Positions 1 to 8,923 are shown, counted from the stretch's first letter. The stretch is DNA of 64,000 nucleotides from Bacillota bacterium (GCA_023412275.1 JAEYNY010000037.1:39265-103264); one strand, 5' to 3'. Made by a program: numbers and translations. Notes: generated by a model from the letters alone, not told the origin.

Positions 1-139
1 TACTGTATTTAGATTCATCTGCAATATCCATTCTGAGAGCCTTATCACCATCATCATGCATCATAGAACAGCCTGAGCTGAGTAAAGCTGTTCCCGTAAG
101 CACTAAAGCTAGAATGAATAAAAGTAGTCTGCTACGCAT
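1..139 (-). CDS. Lipoprotein, N-terminal part (cut by window edge)
   Basis: Reading leftwards from an ATG at 139, the first 46 codons are open to the window edge. The N-terminus has two arginines, a hydrophobic stretch (LLLFILALVLTGTALL) and a lipobox LSSGC, so the protein is predicted to be exported, lipidated on Cys24 and held on the outer face of the membrane. An AAGGAGA ribosome site precedes the ATG. The mature part begins SMMHDDGDKALR. No family can be assigned from this fragment. Confidence 0.75.
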   Translation of the reverse strand, partial: MRSRLLLFILALVLTGTALLSSGCSMMHDDGDKALRMDIADESKYS

Positions 140-432
140 ATTAATACGTCTCCTTCTTCGATTAGGCCATCATTATTTTACATTAGTTTATGTAAAAATG
201 GCAGAAATAATCAATTTATAAAAAGATTATAGATCTACAAACTAAGCATACTCAACCTGTATTGTTCATGGAACATTACTTGTCCCTTTGGTGAAAACAG
301 GAAAAATAGGCACAAAGAGGCAAGTCAAAAAGAACACTCCATGTTGATTTTTATTCCTTTATAAAAAAATTTGGTATAAAATAAAAGAATTGGATACAGT
401 TGAGGTGATTATTTCATTCGGGAGGATAGAAA
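140..432. other. Intergenic region between divergent genes
   Basis: No gene is visible in about 290 bases between the leftward lipoprotein gene and the rightward GyrI-like gene. The right part, near 370-390, is AT-rich and could hold a promoter (TATAAAATAA is visible), but no convincing -35 box accompanies it. The ribosome site GGGAGGA for the next gene lies just before 433. Confidence 0.5.
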
Positions 433-954
433 ATGAGCGAACTTATTAAATTTGAAGTTAAAAGATTACCGGGTATAAAACTAGTGGGGAAAGAACTCCG
501 GTATAATATGGAAGCACATATGAAAGGTGATAATCGGATTCCCGCTTTTTGGGATAAAAGTTTCTCTGACGGAATTTTTTCATTGCTTGAAGAACAAACC
601 GATTTTATCTTTGACAGTGCATATGTAGGTGTAATGATTGACTGGGACAAAGGGGATGGAGACTTTTCGTATATCGTTGGTATGTTAATGAAAGATGGAG
701 TAGCAGTTCCTGAAGGCTACTACTATAAAGATATAGAAGAAACAGATGTTGCAATTGGTTGGATTAAAGGTAAAGACACAGCTGATGTTTGCTCTTCTGC
801 TCATTCTCTTACTGAGCAAGCCATCAAGGAAAATGGTTATAACTGTGACAAAATGAAATGGTCCATGGAGTTATATAATTGTCCACGATTTACTACACCC
901 GATGAAAATGGGGATATAATCCTTGATTATTATATTCCCATTAATGATAAATAA
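433..954 (+). CDS. GyrI-like small-molecule-binding domain protein
   Basis: This 173-residue soluble protein has the features of the GyrI-like / AraC effector-binding family: an N-terminal strand with VKRLPGIKLVGKEL, a central DxxYVGVMIDW stretch, and a C-terminal motif W..E.Y..PRFTTPDENGDIILDYYIPI. It has no DNA-binding domain, so it is the stand-alone type, which in other bacteria binds hydrophobic or cationic small molecules. The ATG is preceded by GGGAGGA. Two decayed relatives sit at 16051 and 18392 in this window, so the family has spread locally. The ligand is unknown. Confidence 0.8.
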   Translation: MSELIKFEVKRLPGIKLVGKELRYNMEAHMKGDNRIPAFWDKSFSDGIFSLLEEQTDFIFDSAYVGVMIDWDKGDGDFSYIVGMLMKDGVAVPEGYYYKDIEETDVAIGWIKGKDTADVCSSAHSLTEQAIKENGYNCDKMKWSMELYNCPRFTTPDENGDIILDYYIPINDK

Positions 955-972
955 TTAGTGCAAAAACTGATA

Positions 973-1006
973 AAAATGCATATTCAGCAATGAGTATGCA
1001 TTTTTG
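973..1006. terminator. Bidirectional terminator hairpin
   Basis: AAAAATGCATA and TATGCATTTTT form a stem with A and T runs on either side. It lies between the convergent genes ending at 954 and 1013, so it can stop transcription from both. Confidence 0.7.
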
Positions 1007-1012
1007 GTACTA

Positions 1013-2332
1013 TTATATCCCGGAAGCTATCGGTGCATTTTGGTCTATCAGGTCAGGTATGTAAATAGATTTAGCTCTCCCAATCAGTGAACGCCATTCA
1101 CATATCAATTCACCATGCAGACGGAATTCTTTATTGTTTTCTTCAATGCAGCATTCCAGATTATCTAATAAGTGTTGACCTATCATGGTATAGTCATCGT
1201 TAAAGCCTATTAAAATTTCGTTTATGATTTGTCTTAGCCGTTCTTTTCTTTCTTTTTTTGAAGCTAAACTCTGAGAAGATATATAAGTCCCTAATTCTTG
1301 AATGTATGAGTCAGTTATTATGTTTGTGGTATCATCTGAATTCTTGGGTATATCTAAATAAAGATTAAAGTAGTCGGCGAACTTCAGCATACCTTTCCAG
1401 TAATTTATTTTACTTTGTAAGTTAAACCTTTCGGAGTGATATTCATGGAAAACCTCTCTGGAATGATGAAGAAAAGGAATACCTATGGAAGCAGCCGTAT
1501 CAAACGGAAAATAATCGGCAGAAAGCGTATTTTTCCCCGGAAGAGCGGGTATGTATTCATGAAGCTTGTAAACAGCTATATTACCACAATCAGGGTAATA
1601 CTCACTGTTGACAGAGGTAACAAGATTTATTTCATCGTCTTGTTTTAACGGCTTGTCAAATTGATAAGCTTTTGTACATATATCCTTAACAGCATCCTTT
1701 GAAAATCCCAATAATTCATAAAGCCTATATATATGCTCATAGGATTTTTTTGCAAAATCTTTTAAATCGAGGTTCCATTCGCCGAAATAATTTCCTCCTA
1801 TAACCCATATCTCTTTATCATCAATCCTTGGATCAGGTTTTGTCAGACCCAATTGCTCCTTAACGTAAGAAACAGGTTTGTTCAGGTATTTTAACTCAAA
1901 CTCAATAGGATACATGGTTTTGGCGCACTTGATTTCGTCCGAAATCAAGCATGTATCAGAATCTCTCCTGTGAAACATGTCTGCATTAAACGAACTGGCA
2001 AAAAGAAAAAGTTTATTCATTGCAGTCCCATAATTTTTTTCCCTTGATACAAATAAATTTTTTAGCTGGCTAGATTTATTTTCAAAAAGAGTTTGAAAAT
2101 ATTTGTTTTGGTGCTCCACGGTCATATGAATTATTTTGACTTCAGGATACGTATATTTTAATTCTGATATAACATTATGGTTATGTTTTACAAATGCCTC
2201 ATCTGTTGTTTCTGCAATAACAATGGGAATTTCAAGGCTATAGGTCTTTTGAGCAAATGCTACTTCTTTTATATAACTCCTTAGAGATTTTTCAATACTC
2301 CTGTTGGTAGGAATAAAATAAACTGAATTCAT
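1013..2332 (-). CDS. DUF6271-type protein, possible GT-A-like glycosyltransferase
   Basis: A 439-residue soluble protein. The start YFIPTNRS, the motif FHRRDSDTCL near residue 120, and the later WVIGGNYFGEWNLDL match the DUF6271 family as I remember it (PTNR, HRRDSD and VGxxFxGE motifs). RDSD looks like the DxD metal-sugar binding motif of GT-A glycosyltransferases, so a role in sugar transfer is an inference. The ATG follows AAGGAGAG. It stands alone on the minus strand, and no sugar or peptide pathway genes lie beside it. Confidence 0.6.
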   Translation of the reverse strand: MNSVYFIPTNRSIEKSLRSYIKEVAFAQKTYSLEIPIVIAETTDEAFVKHNHNVISELKYTYPEVKIIHMTVEHQNKYFQTLFENKSSQLKNLFVSREKNYGTAMNKLFLFASSFNADMFHRRDSDTCLISDEIKCAKTMYPIEFELKYLNKPVSYVKEQLGLTKPDPRIDDKEIWVIGGNYFGEWNLDLKDFAKKSYEHIYRLYELLGFSKDAVKDICTKAYQFDKPLKQDDEINLVTSVNSEYYPDCGNIAVYKLHEYIPALPGKNTLSADYFPFDTAASIGIPFLHHSREVFHEYHSERFNLQSKINYWKGMLKFADYFNLYLDIPKNSDDTTNIITDSYIQELGTYISSQSLASKKERKERLRQIINEILIGFNDDYTMIGQHLLDNLECCIEENNKEFRLHGELICEWRSLIGRAKSIYIPDLIDQNAPIASGI

Positions 2333-2524
2333 TGATCAACTCTCCTTTTCAGGTACATAGTCTGTAATACCTGATTCTTCATCTGCTCAATAGAGTTTTA
2401 AGATGTGATATTAATAATAGATATTGTCCAAAATATAATGAAACCCATAATTTACAATTAATTACAAGATTATCATACTAAACATTTGAACGTCAAGAGT
2501 TGGCACAAAACAATAAGAAGGACA

Positions 2525-3295
2525 TTAAGCTGCTTTTTGTTTATAAACTCTCATTGCAAATATATATGCAACAATAAGAATACCAAGACACCACGCAAGT
2601 GCAATCAAAATGTCATTACCGACAGGCTGTTGAGTGAGCAGAGAACGTATTGCATCCACGATGGAAGTGACCGGCTGGTTTTCGGCAAAAACACGAACAG
2701 GCCCCGGCATAGAATCGGTTGGTACAAAGGCCGAGCTTATAAATGGAAGGAAGATAAGAGGGTAGGAAAAGGCACCTGCACCGTCTACGGATTTTGCCGA
2801 TAGTCCGGCAATCGCCGCAATCCATGTTAGGGCTAGAGTAAATATGGCCAGAATACCTGCCACGGCAAGCCAGGACAATATTCCTGCAGACGAACGGAAC
2901 CCCATAATGAGTGCTACTAAAATGATTACAACAACTGAAATCGCATTTGATACAAGTGATGTCAGTACATGTCCCCACAGCACGGATGAACCCGCGATTG
3001 GCATAGAGTGGAATCTTTCAAAGATGCCGCTTTTCATATCCATGAACAGGCGATAAGCTGTGTAGGATATACCACTTGCAATGGCAATCAGCAGGATGCC
3101 GGGCAGCAGGTAATTTACATAATTATTTGTTTTGGCTTGAATCGCTCCGCCCAACACATAAACGAACAGCAGCATCATTGCAATTGGAGTGATAGTGACT
3201 GTAATAATTGTATCCATGCTACGGAAAATATGGCGCATGGAACGTCCGAGCATTACGCCAATATCACTAAAATAATGTTTTTTAATTGTACCCAT
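2525..3295 (-). CDS. ABC-2 type transporter permease (DrrB-like)
   Basis: A 256-residue membrane protein with six hydrophobic segments and the ABC-2 permease pattern: an N-terminal cytoplasmic helix, TITVTITPIAMMLLFVYVLGG, and a late PLIFLPFISSAFVPTDSMP loop typical of the DrrB / YadH group. It would form the membrane channel for the ATPase encoded directly upstream; the two genes abut with no gap at 3295/3296. Probable role is export of a drug or lipid-like compound. The substrate is unknown. Confidence 0.88.
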   Translation of the reverse strand: MGTIKKHYFSDIGVMLGRSMRHIFRSMDTIITVTITPIAMMLLFVYVLGGAIQAKTNNYVNYLLPGILLIAIASGISYTAYRLFMDMKSGIFERFHSMPIAGSSVLWGHVLTSLVSNAISVVVIILVALIMGFRSSAGILSWLAVAGILAIFTLALTWIAAIAGLSAKSVDGAGAFSYPLIFLPFISSAFVPTDSMPGPVRVFAENQPVTSIVDAIRSLLTQQPVGNDILIALAWCLGILIVAYIFAMRVYKQKAA

Positions 3296-4054
3296 TTAAA
3301 TTTCCTCCTTTTTGCCGATAATTGCCAGAAATATCTCTTCCAAAGTCAGCTGTTTTTCCACATACTCCACCTTTGTAGGAGGGAATAGTTTTTTTAGATC
3401 TTCAAGTGTTCCGTTGGCTATAATTTTTCCTTCATGAAGAATGGCAATTGTGTCGGCGAGGTGTTCAGCTTCATCTAAGTACTGTGTAGTTAAGAATACG
3501 GTAGTGCCACCATTAGAAAGTTCTTTGACAACCTTCCAAACCTCAATGCGTGCCTCGGGGTCAAGCCCGGTTGTCGGCTCGTCGAGAAATATAACCTGCG
3601 GATTTCCTATAAGGCTCATAGCTATATCCAACTTCCTACGCATTCCTCCCGAATAAGTAGACACCCTGCGGTCGGCAGCTTCTGTCATTCCAAAACGGTT
3701 AAGCAAACCGTCTGCAACAAGGTGTGGATCTGTCAGGTGCCGTAGCTTGGCAATCATAACAAGGTTTTCCCGTCCGGTCAATATCTCATCAACGGCGGCA
3801 AATTGCCCGGTTAGGCTGATGGACTGACGTACATTGTCGGGCTTTAATGCAACGTCAAAGCCGTTGACGGTGGCTGTCCCGCCATCATGTTTCAGTAGTG
3901 TAGAGAGGATTTTGACAATTGTTGTTTTGCCAGCACCATTGGAGCCCAACAGGGCGAAAATACTGCCCTTTTCCACTTGAAAATCCACACTCTTTAGAAC
4001 TTGAAGTTTTTTGTAGGATTTTTGCAGTCCTTTTACTTGAATTGCTTTTTCCAT
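3296..4054 (-). CDS. ABC transporter ATP-binding protein (DrrA-like)
   Basis: A 252-residue ATPase with Walker A LGSNGAGKTT (residues 37-46), signature YSGGMRRKLDIA, Walker B VIFLDEPTTGLD, and the switch histidine region replaced by a Gln (LTTQYLDEAE), as in DrrA-type exporters. It drives the permease encoded next to it. It belongs to a five-gene minus-strand operon: PadR regulator, two DUF1048 proteins, ATPase, permease. This is a common arrangement for PadR-regulated drug efflux in Firmicutes. Confidence 0.92.
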   Translation of the reverse strand: MEKAIQVKGLQKSYKKLQVLKSVDFQVEKGSIFALLGSNGAGKTTIVKILSTLLKHDGGTATVNGFDVALKPDNVRQSISLTGQFAAVDEILTGRENLVMIAKLRHLTDPHLVADGLLNRFGMTEAADRRVSTYSGGMRRKLDIAMSLIGNPQVIFLDEPTTGLDPEARIEVWKVVKELSNGGTTVFLTTQYLDEAEHLADTIAILHEGKIIANGTLEDLKKLFPPTKVEYVEKQLTLEEIFLAIIGKKEEI

Positions 4055-4069
4055 TCAGATATCCCCCTT

Positions 4070-4420
4070 TTACTTTGATTTATCCGTATCCTTTTTTATG
4101 GCCTTGTAAACTTCCCGGTCAACAGATTCCTGATAAATGTCCGCATAAGTTTTTGAATCTTTTATTAGATCGTCGCAGAAAGCAGCTACGTTGCTGCCCG
4201 TTACTTCCAGCACATCTTTCCCCACAGCCGCGCCTTCTTCAAAAAGATCAACAATCCCCGATAGTAAACCTGTTCCTTCAGTTAGTTCAACAGGGCCTAC
4301 CTTAAAGAGATATTTTTGAATCTCCCTATACACAATCTGATAGTCTGACGGGAGTGCTTTGACACGGGCTACATGTGCTCGCCACTCTTTTTTACCTTCG
4401 ATGATATCTTGTATTCTCAT
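4070..4420 (-). CDS. DUF1048 family protein
   Basis: A 116-residue helical protein with the DUF1048 layout: an N-terminal IIEGKKEWR..RVKALP segment, then YQIVYREIQKYLFKVG, then a C-terminal DVLEVTGSNVAAFCDDLI. Family members usually sit next to PadR regulators and ABC exporters, as here. Its molecular role is not established; it may assist or inhibit the regulator. It is a paralogue of the next gene upstream, with 9 bp between them. Confidence 0.8.
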   Translation of the reverse strand: MRIQDIIEGKKEWRAHVARVKALPSDYQIVYREIQKYLFKVGPVELTEGTGLLSGIVDLFEEGAAVGKDVLEVTGSNVAAFCDDLIKDSKTYADIYQESVDREVYKAIKKDTDKSK

Positions 4421-4429
4421 TTTATCCTC

Positions 4430-4777
4430 CTATTTACCTAATTTTTTAGCGATATTGTTGTTGAGTTGCTGACGCCATTTGTCACGAAAAGACTTTGCTC
4501 CTTCTTCACCGGCCAGTGCTGAGCAGAAGCCTTTGATATCTTCACCCAGAACCTCATCGATACTCTGACCGTCTGCTGCGGTTTCTTCCAGTAGGTCAAG
4601 TACACCGTCAAGAATTGGCATGAGATTGCGACCGGTGAGGTCAGAGTGGGGCCAGAGGTTTAACTTAATTTTTTCCCATGCCTCTTGGTAATCAGCAGGG
4701 AGTTTTTTGGCACGTGATTCAAAGATTTTCAATGCTTTAGTCATGTCACTTCCTGTAATCATTTCCCACAAATTCAT
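4430..4777 (-). CDS. DUF1048 family protein (second copy)
   Basis: A 115-residue protein sharing the pattern of its neighbour: MITGSDMTKALK.FESRAKKLPADYQEAWEKIKLNLWP followed by a helix ending DIKGFCSALAG. Its start codon overlaps the stop of the PadR gene at 4777, so the two are likely translationally coupled. Tandem DUF1048 genes behind a PadR gene suggest a paired or heteromeric role; this is an inference. Confidence 0.8.
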   Translation of the reverse strand: MNLWEMITGSDMTKALKIFESRAKKLPADYQEAWEKIKLNLWPHSDLTGRNLMPILDGVLDLLEETAADGQSIDEVLGEDIKGFCSALAGEEGAKSFRDKWRQQLNNNIAKKLGK

Positions 4778-5109
4778 TATATTTTCTCCTTTAATTCATT
4801 AATTTTAGACGAAACAAATTCCCATTTTTCCCAAAAGCGGTTTAGTTCTTCTAGTCCTGAGTCGTTTAACGAGTAGAACTTTCGCGGTGGCCCCATATCG
4901 GAGGGCTTTTTTTCTATGTTCACTAGTTTATTCTTCTCTAGCCGGACTAAAATGGTGTAGACAGTTCCTTCCACAACATCTGAAAATCCGAGAGTATTTA
5001 ACCGCCGGGTTATTTCGTAGCCGTAGGTTTCGCCGCGACTTATAATTTCAAGGACACAGCCCTCAAGTACCCCTTTGAGCATTTCCGTTAGATTATCCAG
5101 TACAATCAC
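4777..5109 (-). CDS. PadR family transcriptional regulator
   Basis: A protein of about 110 residues with the PadR winged helix: LKGVLEGCVLEIISRGETYGYEITRRLN, then VVEGTVYTILVRLEKNKLVNIEKKPSDMGPPRKFYSLNDSG. It probably represses its own operon and responds to the exported compound. The start is unclear. A GTG at 5109 overlaps the ribosome site GAGGAGG, while a CTG at 5100 would be better spaced, giving a protein beginning LDNLTEML. Confidence 0.9.
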   Translation of the reverse strand: MIVLDNLTEMLKGVLEGCVLEIISRGETYGYEITRRLNTLGFSDVVEGTVYTILVRLEKNKLVNIEKKPSDMGPPRKFYSLNDSGLEELNRFWEKWEFVSSKINELKEKI

Positions 5110-5156
5110 CTCCTCACACTATTCTGTATGACTAGTATTCGGTATTACTTACTACT

Positions 5157-5182
5157 GGTACATAGTAACACGTAGTAGTACC
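5157..5182. promoter_or_regulatory. Candidate PadR operator
   Basis: A 26-bp dyad runs from GGTACATAG to GTAGTACC, upstream of the padR-like gene. The outer half-sites GGTAC/GTACC are exact. Its place ahead of a self-regulated PadR operon supports an operator role; this is inference from symmetry and position. Confidence 0.5.
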
Positions 5183-5308
5183 GCTGTCAAGACAAAAAAT
5201 AAATGAACTCATTGGCATTTATCAACGTTATATATTTTTTTATAATCTGGGTGTTAGAAGACCCCAAAAATTTACTTATATTTGAGTAAACTTTTTGGGA
5301 GTGATCTA

Positions 5309-7441
5309 ATGCAGACTAAGATGCTATTAAAAAAACCTGACCAATCGTCCCACAGAAATCCTCTGAATGGCAGTAAAAAGAATAGTATGCCGACTACAAA
5401 TAAAAAAAATGTAAGAACAACGGATTACAAGAAATTAGTTCAGATAATGAACAGTAATCCCAATGCTATATCCAGAGAAGAATTTATTTTTTTGCAATCA
5501 ATAATTGGATACCGTCAGGCAATAGCCATGAGAGAGGAGGCAATACTCCGTAAAAAGCAAGGAAAGTTGGAAGGAAGTAGATTAAGTTCTGAAATTATTA
5601 AAAATTCAAATAACAATAAGCAGCCATCTTCAAATACGGGTATGCCTAATAACTTGCGGGCAGGGCTTGAAAAGTTATCCGGAGTTGACCTTTCAGAACT
5701 AAAAGTTCATAAGAACTCTGATAAACCACAGCAAATTGGAGCTTTGGCATATACAAAAGGGAGTGATATACATATTGCTCCGGGACAGGAAAAACATCTT
5801 CCTCATGAAGGCTGGCATGCTGTGCAGCAAGTGCAAGGGAAAGTGCAACCTACTATACAAATGAAATCGGATTTACTTGTAAGTCATGATAATGAGCTTG
5901 AAAAAGAAGCTGATATTATGGGAAGCAAGGCTAAAAAAGAGGGTTCAAAAAGTAATATATTTCAGTACCCTAAATCTCCAAAACCACAATCGGGACATAA
6001 CGCTAAAGTCATTCAGGGGTTTGGATTCAATCTCGGAAAACTGGCTGGGAATATAGTAAAAAAAGTAGCTAAAGCGGGATCATCCGGCATAAAAACAGTA
6101 GGAAAAGCAGTTAACCATGCAGCCAAAGCGGGAGCAAGCGGAATAAAAGCAGTTGGAAATATAGTAAAACATGCAGCAAAAACAGGAGCAAATGGGATAA
6201 AAGCAGTTGGAAATATAGTAAAACATGCAGCAAAAACAGGAGCAAACGGAATTAAAGCAGTAGGAAATATGGTAAAACATGCAGCGAAAGCAGGGGCGAA
6301 CGGAATTAAAGCAGTAGGAAATATGGTAAAACATGCAGCGAAAACAGGGGCAAACGGAATTAAAGCAGTTGGAAATATGGTAAAACATGCAGCGAACACA
6401 GGGGCAAACGGAATTAAAGCAGTTGGAAATATAGTAAAACATGCAGCGAAACAAGGAATAAAGGGAATAAAATCTGTAGGCAGTTTAGTAAAAAAAGGTG
6501 CAAAGCTAGGGGCAAAGGGTTTAAAAACAGCACTAAATGTTGTTAAGCAAGGGGTTAAATTAGGCGCTAAGGCAGGAACTAAAGTTATAAAGAAAGCAAA
6601 GAGTGTTGCAAAACAAGCAACGGGAGCATTCTCAAACCTTAAAAAGAGATTTGGTAAATTAGTAGATTTTGCTAAAAAAGAAGTTTATCAAACAGCTAAA
6701 AAGAATCCCTTGGCTTTTGTAAAAGGCGTGTTAGAAACTGGGAAATCTGGAATACAATTTGGCCGAAGCCTATATGAAAATTTTAGTAAAAATGATAATA
6801 TGAAATGGAACGATAAAATAATGGATGCTGCTAAAGATACTTCTCTATATAAGAGTTTTGTAAAGAAGACTCAAAGCGGAGAATGGCAGGAGTTATTTGA
6901 CGTAGGTGGCTTTGACAGAGACAAAAATGGAGTTTATCATGCTCAGCAGGATGCACTGCAGCAATACGGAGGTTACAATGACCTTTACGATATTGTTTTT
7001 GATGTAGCCACTGACATGGGTAGAAAGAAGTTTCCGTTTAAAGTTGGAGAAAAAGGAAATGAAAAAGAATATATTGTTTGGTTATGGAAAGGTGACTATC
7101 TGAATCTTGGGGCAGGAGCTGAAACAGGAATATACACCGGCGGGGAACCTCATTGGTCCTCGGATGTGGATGATGCAATGCCAATGACACTATCTTTAAG
7201 GGATAAAGAGGGAAACACTATTTTCCAGTGGGATCCACAAAAGAAAAATTGGTGGTGCACAGGGTTCAATCCAAAATATCAAAATGTAAAAGCTGCAGAT
7301 CTTATTTCGGTAGGGACTATAGACTTTTCACAACATTTGGATATGTGGGATTCTTTTTATAATCAATATAAATTTAATCGTAAAATATGGAGTTTTGATA
7401 CTAGCAAACATATTGCTACATATAAGTGGGAAGGCAAATAA
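5309..7441 (+). CDS. DUF4157 (eCIS core) - repeat - DUF4474 protein, candidate toxin
   Basis: A 710-residue protein starting at the ATG behind GGGAG (a TTG at 5282 has no ribosome site). Residues about 115-182 form a DUF4157 domain with LSELKVHKNS and the zinc-protease-like HEGWH in LPHEGWHAVQQVQG. Residues about 250-400 hold eight or so 18-residue repeats (GANGIKAVGNMVKHAAKT). The C-terminal 170 residues match DUF4474: YDIVFDVATDMG, YIVWLWKGDYLNLGAGAE.GIYTGG, FQWDPQKKNWWCTGFNP. DUF4157 is typical of proteins loaded into extracellular contractile injection systems or other polymorphic toxins. No injection system lies in the window. There is no signal peptide. The lipoprotein encoded 51 bp downstream could be a partner or immunity protein. 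Confidence 0.8.
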   Translation: MQTKMLLKKPDQSSHRNPLNGSKKNSMPTTNKKNVRTTDYKKLVQIMNSNPNAISREEFIFLQSIIGYRQAIAMREEAILRKKQGKLEGSRLSSEIIKNSNNNKQPSSNTGMPNNLRAGLEKLSGVDLSELKVHKNSDKPQQIGALAYTKGSDIHIAPGQEKHLPHEGWHAVQQVQGKVQPTIQMKSDLLVSHDNELEKEADIMGSKAKKEGSKSNIFQYPKSPKPQSGHNAKVIQGFGFNLGKLAGNIVKKVAKAGSSGIKTVGKAVNHAAKAGASGIKAVGNIVKHAAKTGANGIKAVGNIVKHAAKTGANGIKAVGNMVKHAAKAGANGIKAVGNMVKHAAKTGANGIKAVGNMVKHAANTGANGIKAVGNIVKHAAKQGIKGIKSVGSLVKKGAKLGAKGLKTALNVVKQGVKLGAKAGTKVIKKAKSVAKQATGAFSNLKKRFGKLVDFAKKEVYQTAKKNPLAFVKGVLETGKSGIQFGRSLYENFSKNDNMKWNDKIMDAAKDTSLYKSFVKKTQSGEWQELFDVGGFDRDKNGVYHAQQDALQQYGGYNDLYDIVFDVATDMGRKKFPFKVGEKGNEKEYIVWLWKGDYLNLGAGAETGIYTGGEPHWSSDVDDAMPMTLSLRDKEGNTIFQWDPQKKNWWCTGFNPKYQNVKAADLISVGTIDFSQHLDMWDSFYNQYKFNRKIWSFDTSKHIATYKWEGK
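6060..6520 (+). repeat. Tandem 54-bp coding repeats
   Basis: Inside the DUF4157 gene a 54-bp unit encoding GANGIKAVGNMVKHAAKT is repeated about eight times. The central units are nearly identical in DNA and the outer ones have diverged. Each unit carries lysines spaced as in a cationic amphipathic helix with GxxG turns. Near-identity in the middle points to recent unit duplication. Confidence 0.85.
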
Positions 7442-7492
7442 TTTTATAAGTGGTTAGTATAATTATTTAATAATAACAGGGGGAGAATGGGT

Positions 7493-8002
7493 ATGAAGCT
7501 TAAAAAACTACTATTATTGACTACCATAGTCGGACTTTCTTTAGGACTGTCATCGTGCGGTTCCTTCAGCTCGAGGCTTACTAGAAATGATGAAAAAACC
7601 GCCGATGCACGTTTTAAAAATATAATTGAAGCAATAGAAAAGAGAGATAAGGAGGGACTGAAAAAAATGTTCTCTCCCAGTGCACTGAAAGAGGCAAAAG
7701 ACATTGATGATGGAATTGAATACATAATGAAGTTTTATAAAGGTAAATTAAAATCAGAGGATGGTACTGTAGTAACTTCCGATTTCAAAGAAGATGGGCA
7801 AACGGGGAGTGAATTACAATGCTACTACAAAGTAAAGACGGATGAAGAAGCATACACAGTTTTTTTTATTGATCAAATAATTGATAGCAAAAATTCTGAT
7901 AACCTTGGACTCTATATGTTGCAAATTATAAAGCAAGCTGATGAAGAAAAAGAATTTGATTGGGGAGACAAAACAAGGTGTGCAGGAATTTACAGACCAT
8001 AA
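7493..8002 (+). CDS. Lipoprotein, DUF5104-like
   Basis: A 169-residue protein starting MKLKKLLLLTTIVGLSLGLSSCGSF with lipobox LSSC, so it is lipid-anchored outside the membrane. The mature part begins with an NTF2-like layout (ADARFKNIIEAIEKRDKEGLKKMFSPSALKEA) as in DUF5104 proteins. I chose the second ATG because GGGGGA is well spaced from it. It follows the DUF4157-DUF4474 gene closely and is probably cotranscribed, which suggests an immunity or accessory role; this is not shown. Confidence 0.7.
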   Translation: MKLKKLLLLTTIVGLSLGLSSCGSFSSRLTRNDEKTADARFKNIIEAIEKRDKEGLKKMFSPSALKEAKDIDDGIEYIMKFYKGKLKSEDGTVVTSDFKEDGQTGSELQCYYKVKTDEEAYTVFFIDQIIDSKNSDNLGLYMLQIIKQADEEKEFDWGDKTRCAGIYRP

Positions 8003-8028
8003 AATACTACCGTGAAAGAAGAAAATAA

Positions 8029-8118
8029 ATGAGTTATAAAGAAAAAGTCTTTGAAATATTTGGTGGGGAAGAGTTCAATATTGACTTTTGCTATAGAATG
8101 CGTATTGGTATAAAATAA
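8029..8118 (+). pseudogene. Short ORF, likely gene remnant
   Basis: A 29-codon ORF (MSYKEKVFEIFGGEEFNIDF...) begins shortly after the lipoprotein gene with no clear ribosome site. The opening looks like the N-terminus of a longer soluble protein cut short by an early stop, so I read it as a remnant, perhaps of another immunity-type gene. Confidence 0.3.
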
Positions 8119-8127
8119 TTCTTAGCG

Positions 8128-8430
8128 TTATTCTTTCCACTTAATTAATGGAACTATCAGCAAGTATAAAGCCATATATATAGTAAAACCAAAAGTAATA
8201 GCTAAGGTAACATCAGTTTTATTTCTATAATCTATATAATTTGATGCTGTTATAATAAAGGCTACAAAGCAACACATTTCAATAATAATAGACCAATAAG
8301 GGACTGAAACAGTTTTTTTACACGATGTACAAATTGCAGTCTTTCTTGGGACAAAAAGTTTTTTCGGTTTGAGAGATAGCTTTGTTCGTAATGAAATAGT
8401 TCTTTGATTACAATGTGGACATTTAAACAT
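8128..8430 (-). CDS. Small membrane protein with zinc-ribbon N-terminus
   Basis: A 100-residue protein. The N-terminus has two CxxC knuckles, CPHC (residues 4-7) and CTSC (34-37), forming a probable zinc ribbon. Two hydrophobic segments follow (IIIEMCCFVAFIITA and a longer one near residues 75-95), so it is a membrane protein. A similar zinc-binding plus membrane layout recurs in the gene at 14613. No function can be assigned. Confidence 0.6.
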   Translation of the reverse strand: MFKCPHCNQRTISLRTKLSLKPKKLFVPRKTAICTSCKKTVSVPYWSIIIEMCCFVAFIITASNYIDYRNKTDVTLAITFGFTIYMALYLLIVPLIKWKE

Positions 8431-8530
8431 ATATTGCTCCTATTTGTAATAATAAGGAATTATACTATACTTATAAATATTAAGCAATTTGTAAAATAGA
8501 TAATTAAATTTTAAATAAGAGGGTATTTAT

Positions 8531-8923
8531 ATGGGTGTTTTGTCCGGAAGTGTACATACCGGGTTATTCGTTGAAGATATCGTAAAGATGGTGTCGTTTT
8601 ATAGAGATATACTGGGCTTTGAAACAGATTGGGATGGAGGACCATTTGCAAGCTTCAAAGTAAAAGATGGCGGGTTGTTTATGTTTGATAGAAAACAATT
8701 TGCCGCTTCTATGAATCAACCTTATTACCCACCAAAAGGATTTAATCAGACAATGGAAATTGGCATAGGCGTTCCTACTAAAGATGATGTGGATAGAGAA
8801 TATACACGACTAACGGCACTTGGTGTTAAATCATTGACAGGTGAGCCGGTTACCCAACCATGGGGACAAAGAAATTTTTGGATAGCTGACCCTGAAGGTA
8901 ATTATATTGAAATTGGTTGTTAA
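8531..8923 (+). CDS. VOC (glyoxalase/bleomycin-resistance) family protein
   Basis: A 130-residue VOC-fold protein: HTGLFVEDIVKMVSFYRDILGFETDWDGG at the start and RNFWIADPEGNYIEIGC at the end, the paired beta-alpha-beta-beta-beta modules of the family. Metal ligands would be the early His, a mid-protein Glu and the C-terminal Glu. Substrates range from methylglyoxal adducts to antibiotics and cannot be told from sequence. It is a close relative of the VOC gene at 17973 (both have FYR-I--FETDWDGG). Confidence 0.88.
   Translation: MGVLSGSVHTGLFVEDIVKMVSFYRDILGFETDWDGGPFASFKVKDGGLFMFDRKQFAASMNQPYYPPKGFNQTMEIGIGVPTKDDVDREYTRLTALGVKSLTGEPVTQPWGQRNFWIADPEGNYIEIGC

Noticed and set aside
6013..6454. 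Cysteine- and phenylalanine-rich ORFs opposite the DUF4157 repeats
   Set aside because: Repetitive antisense frames of the 54-bp repeats with no ribosome sites.
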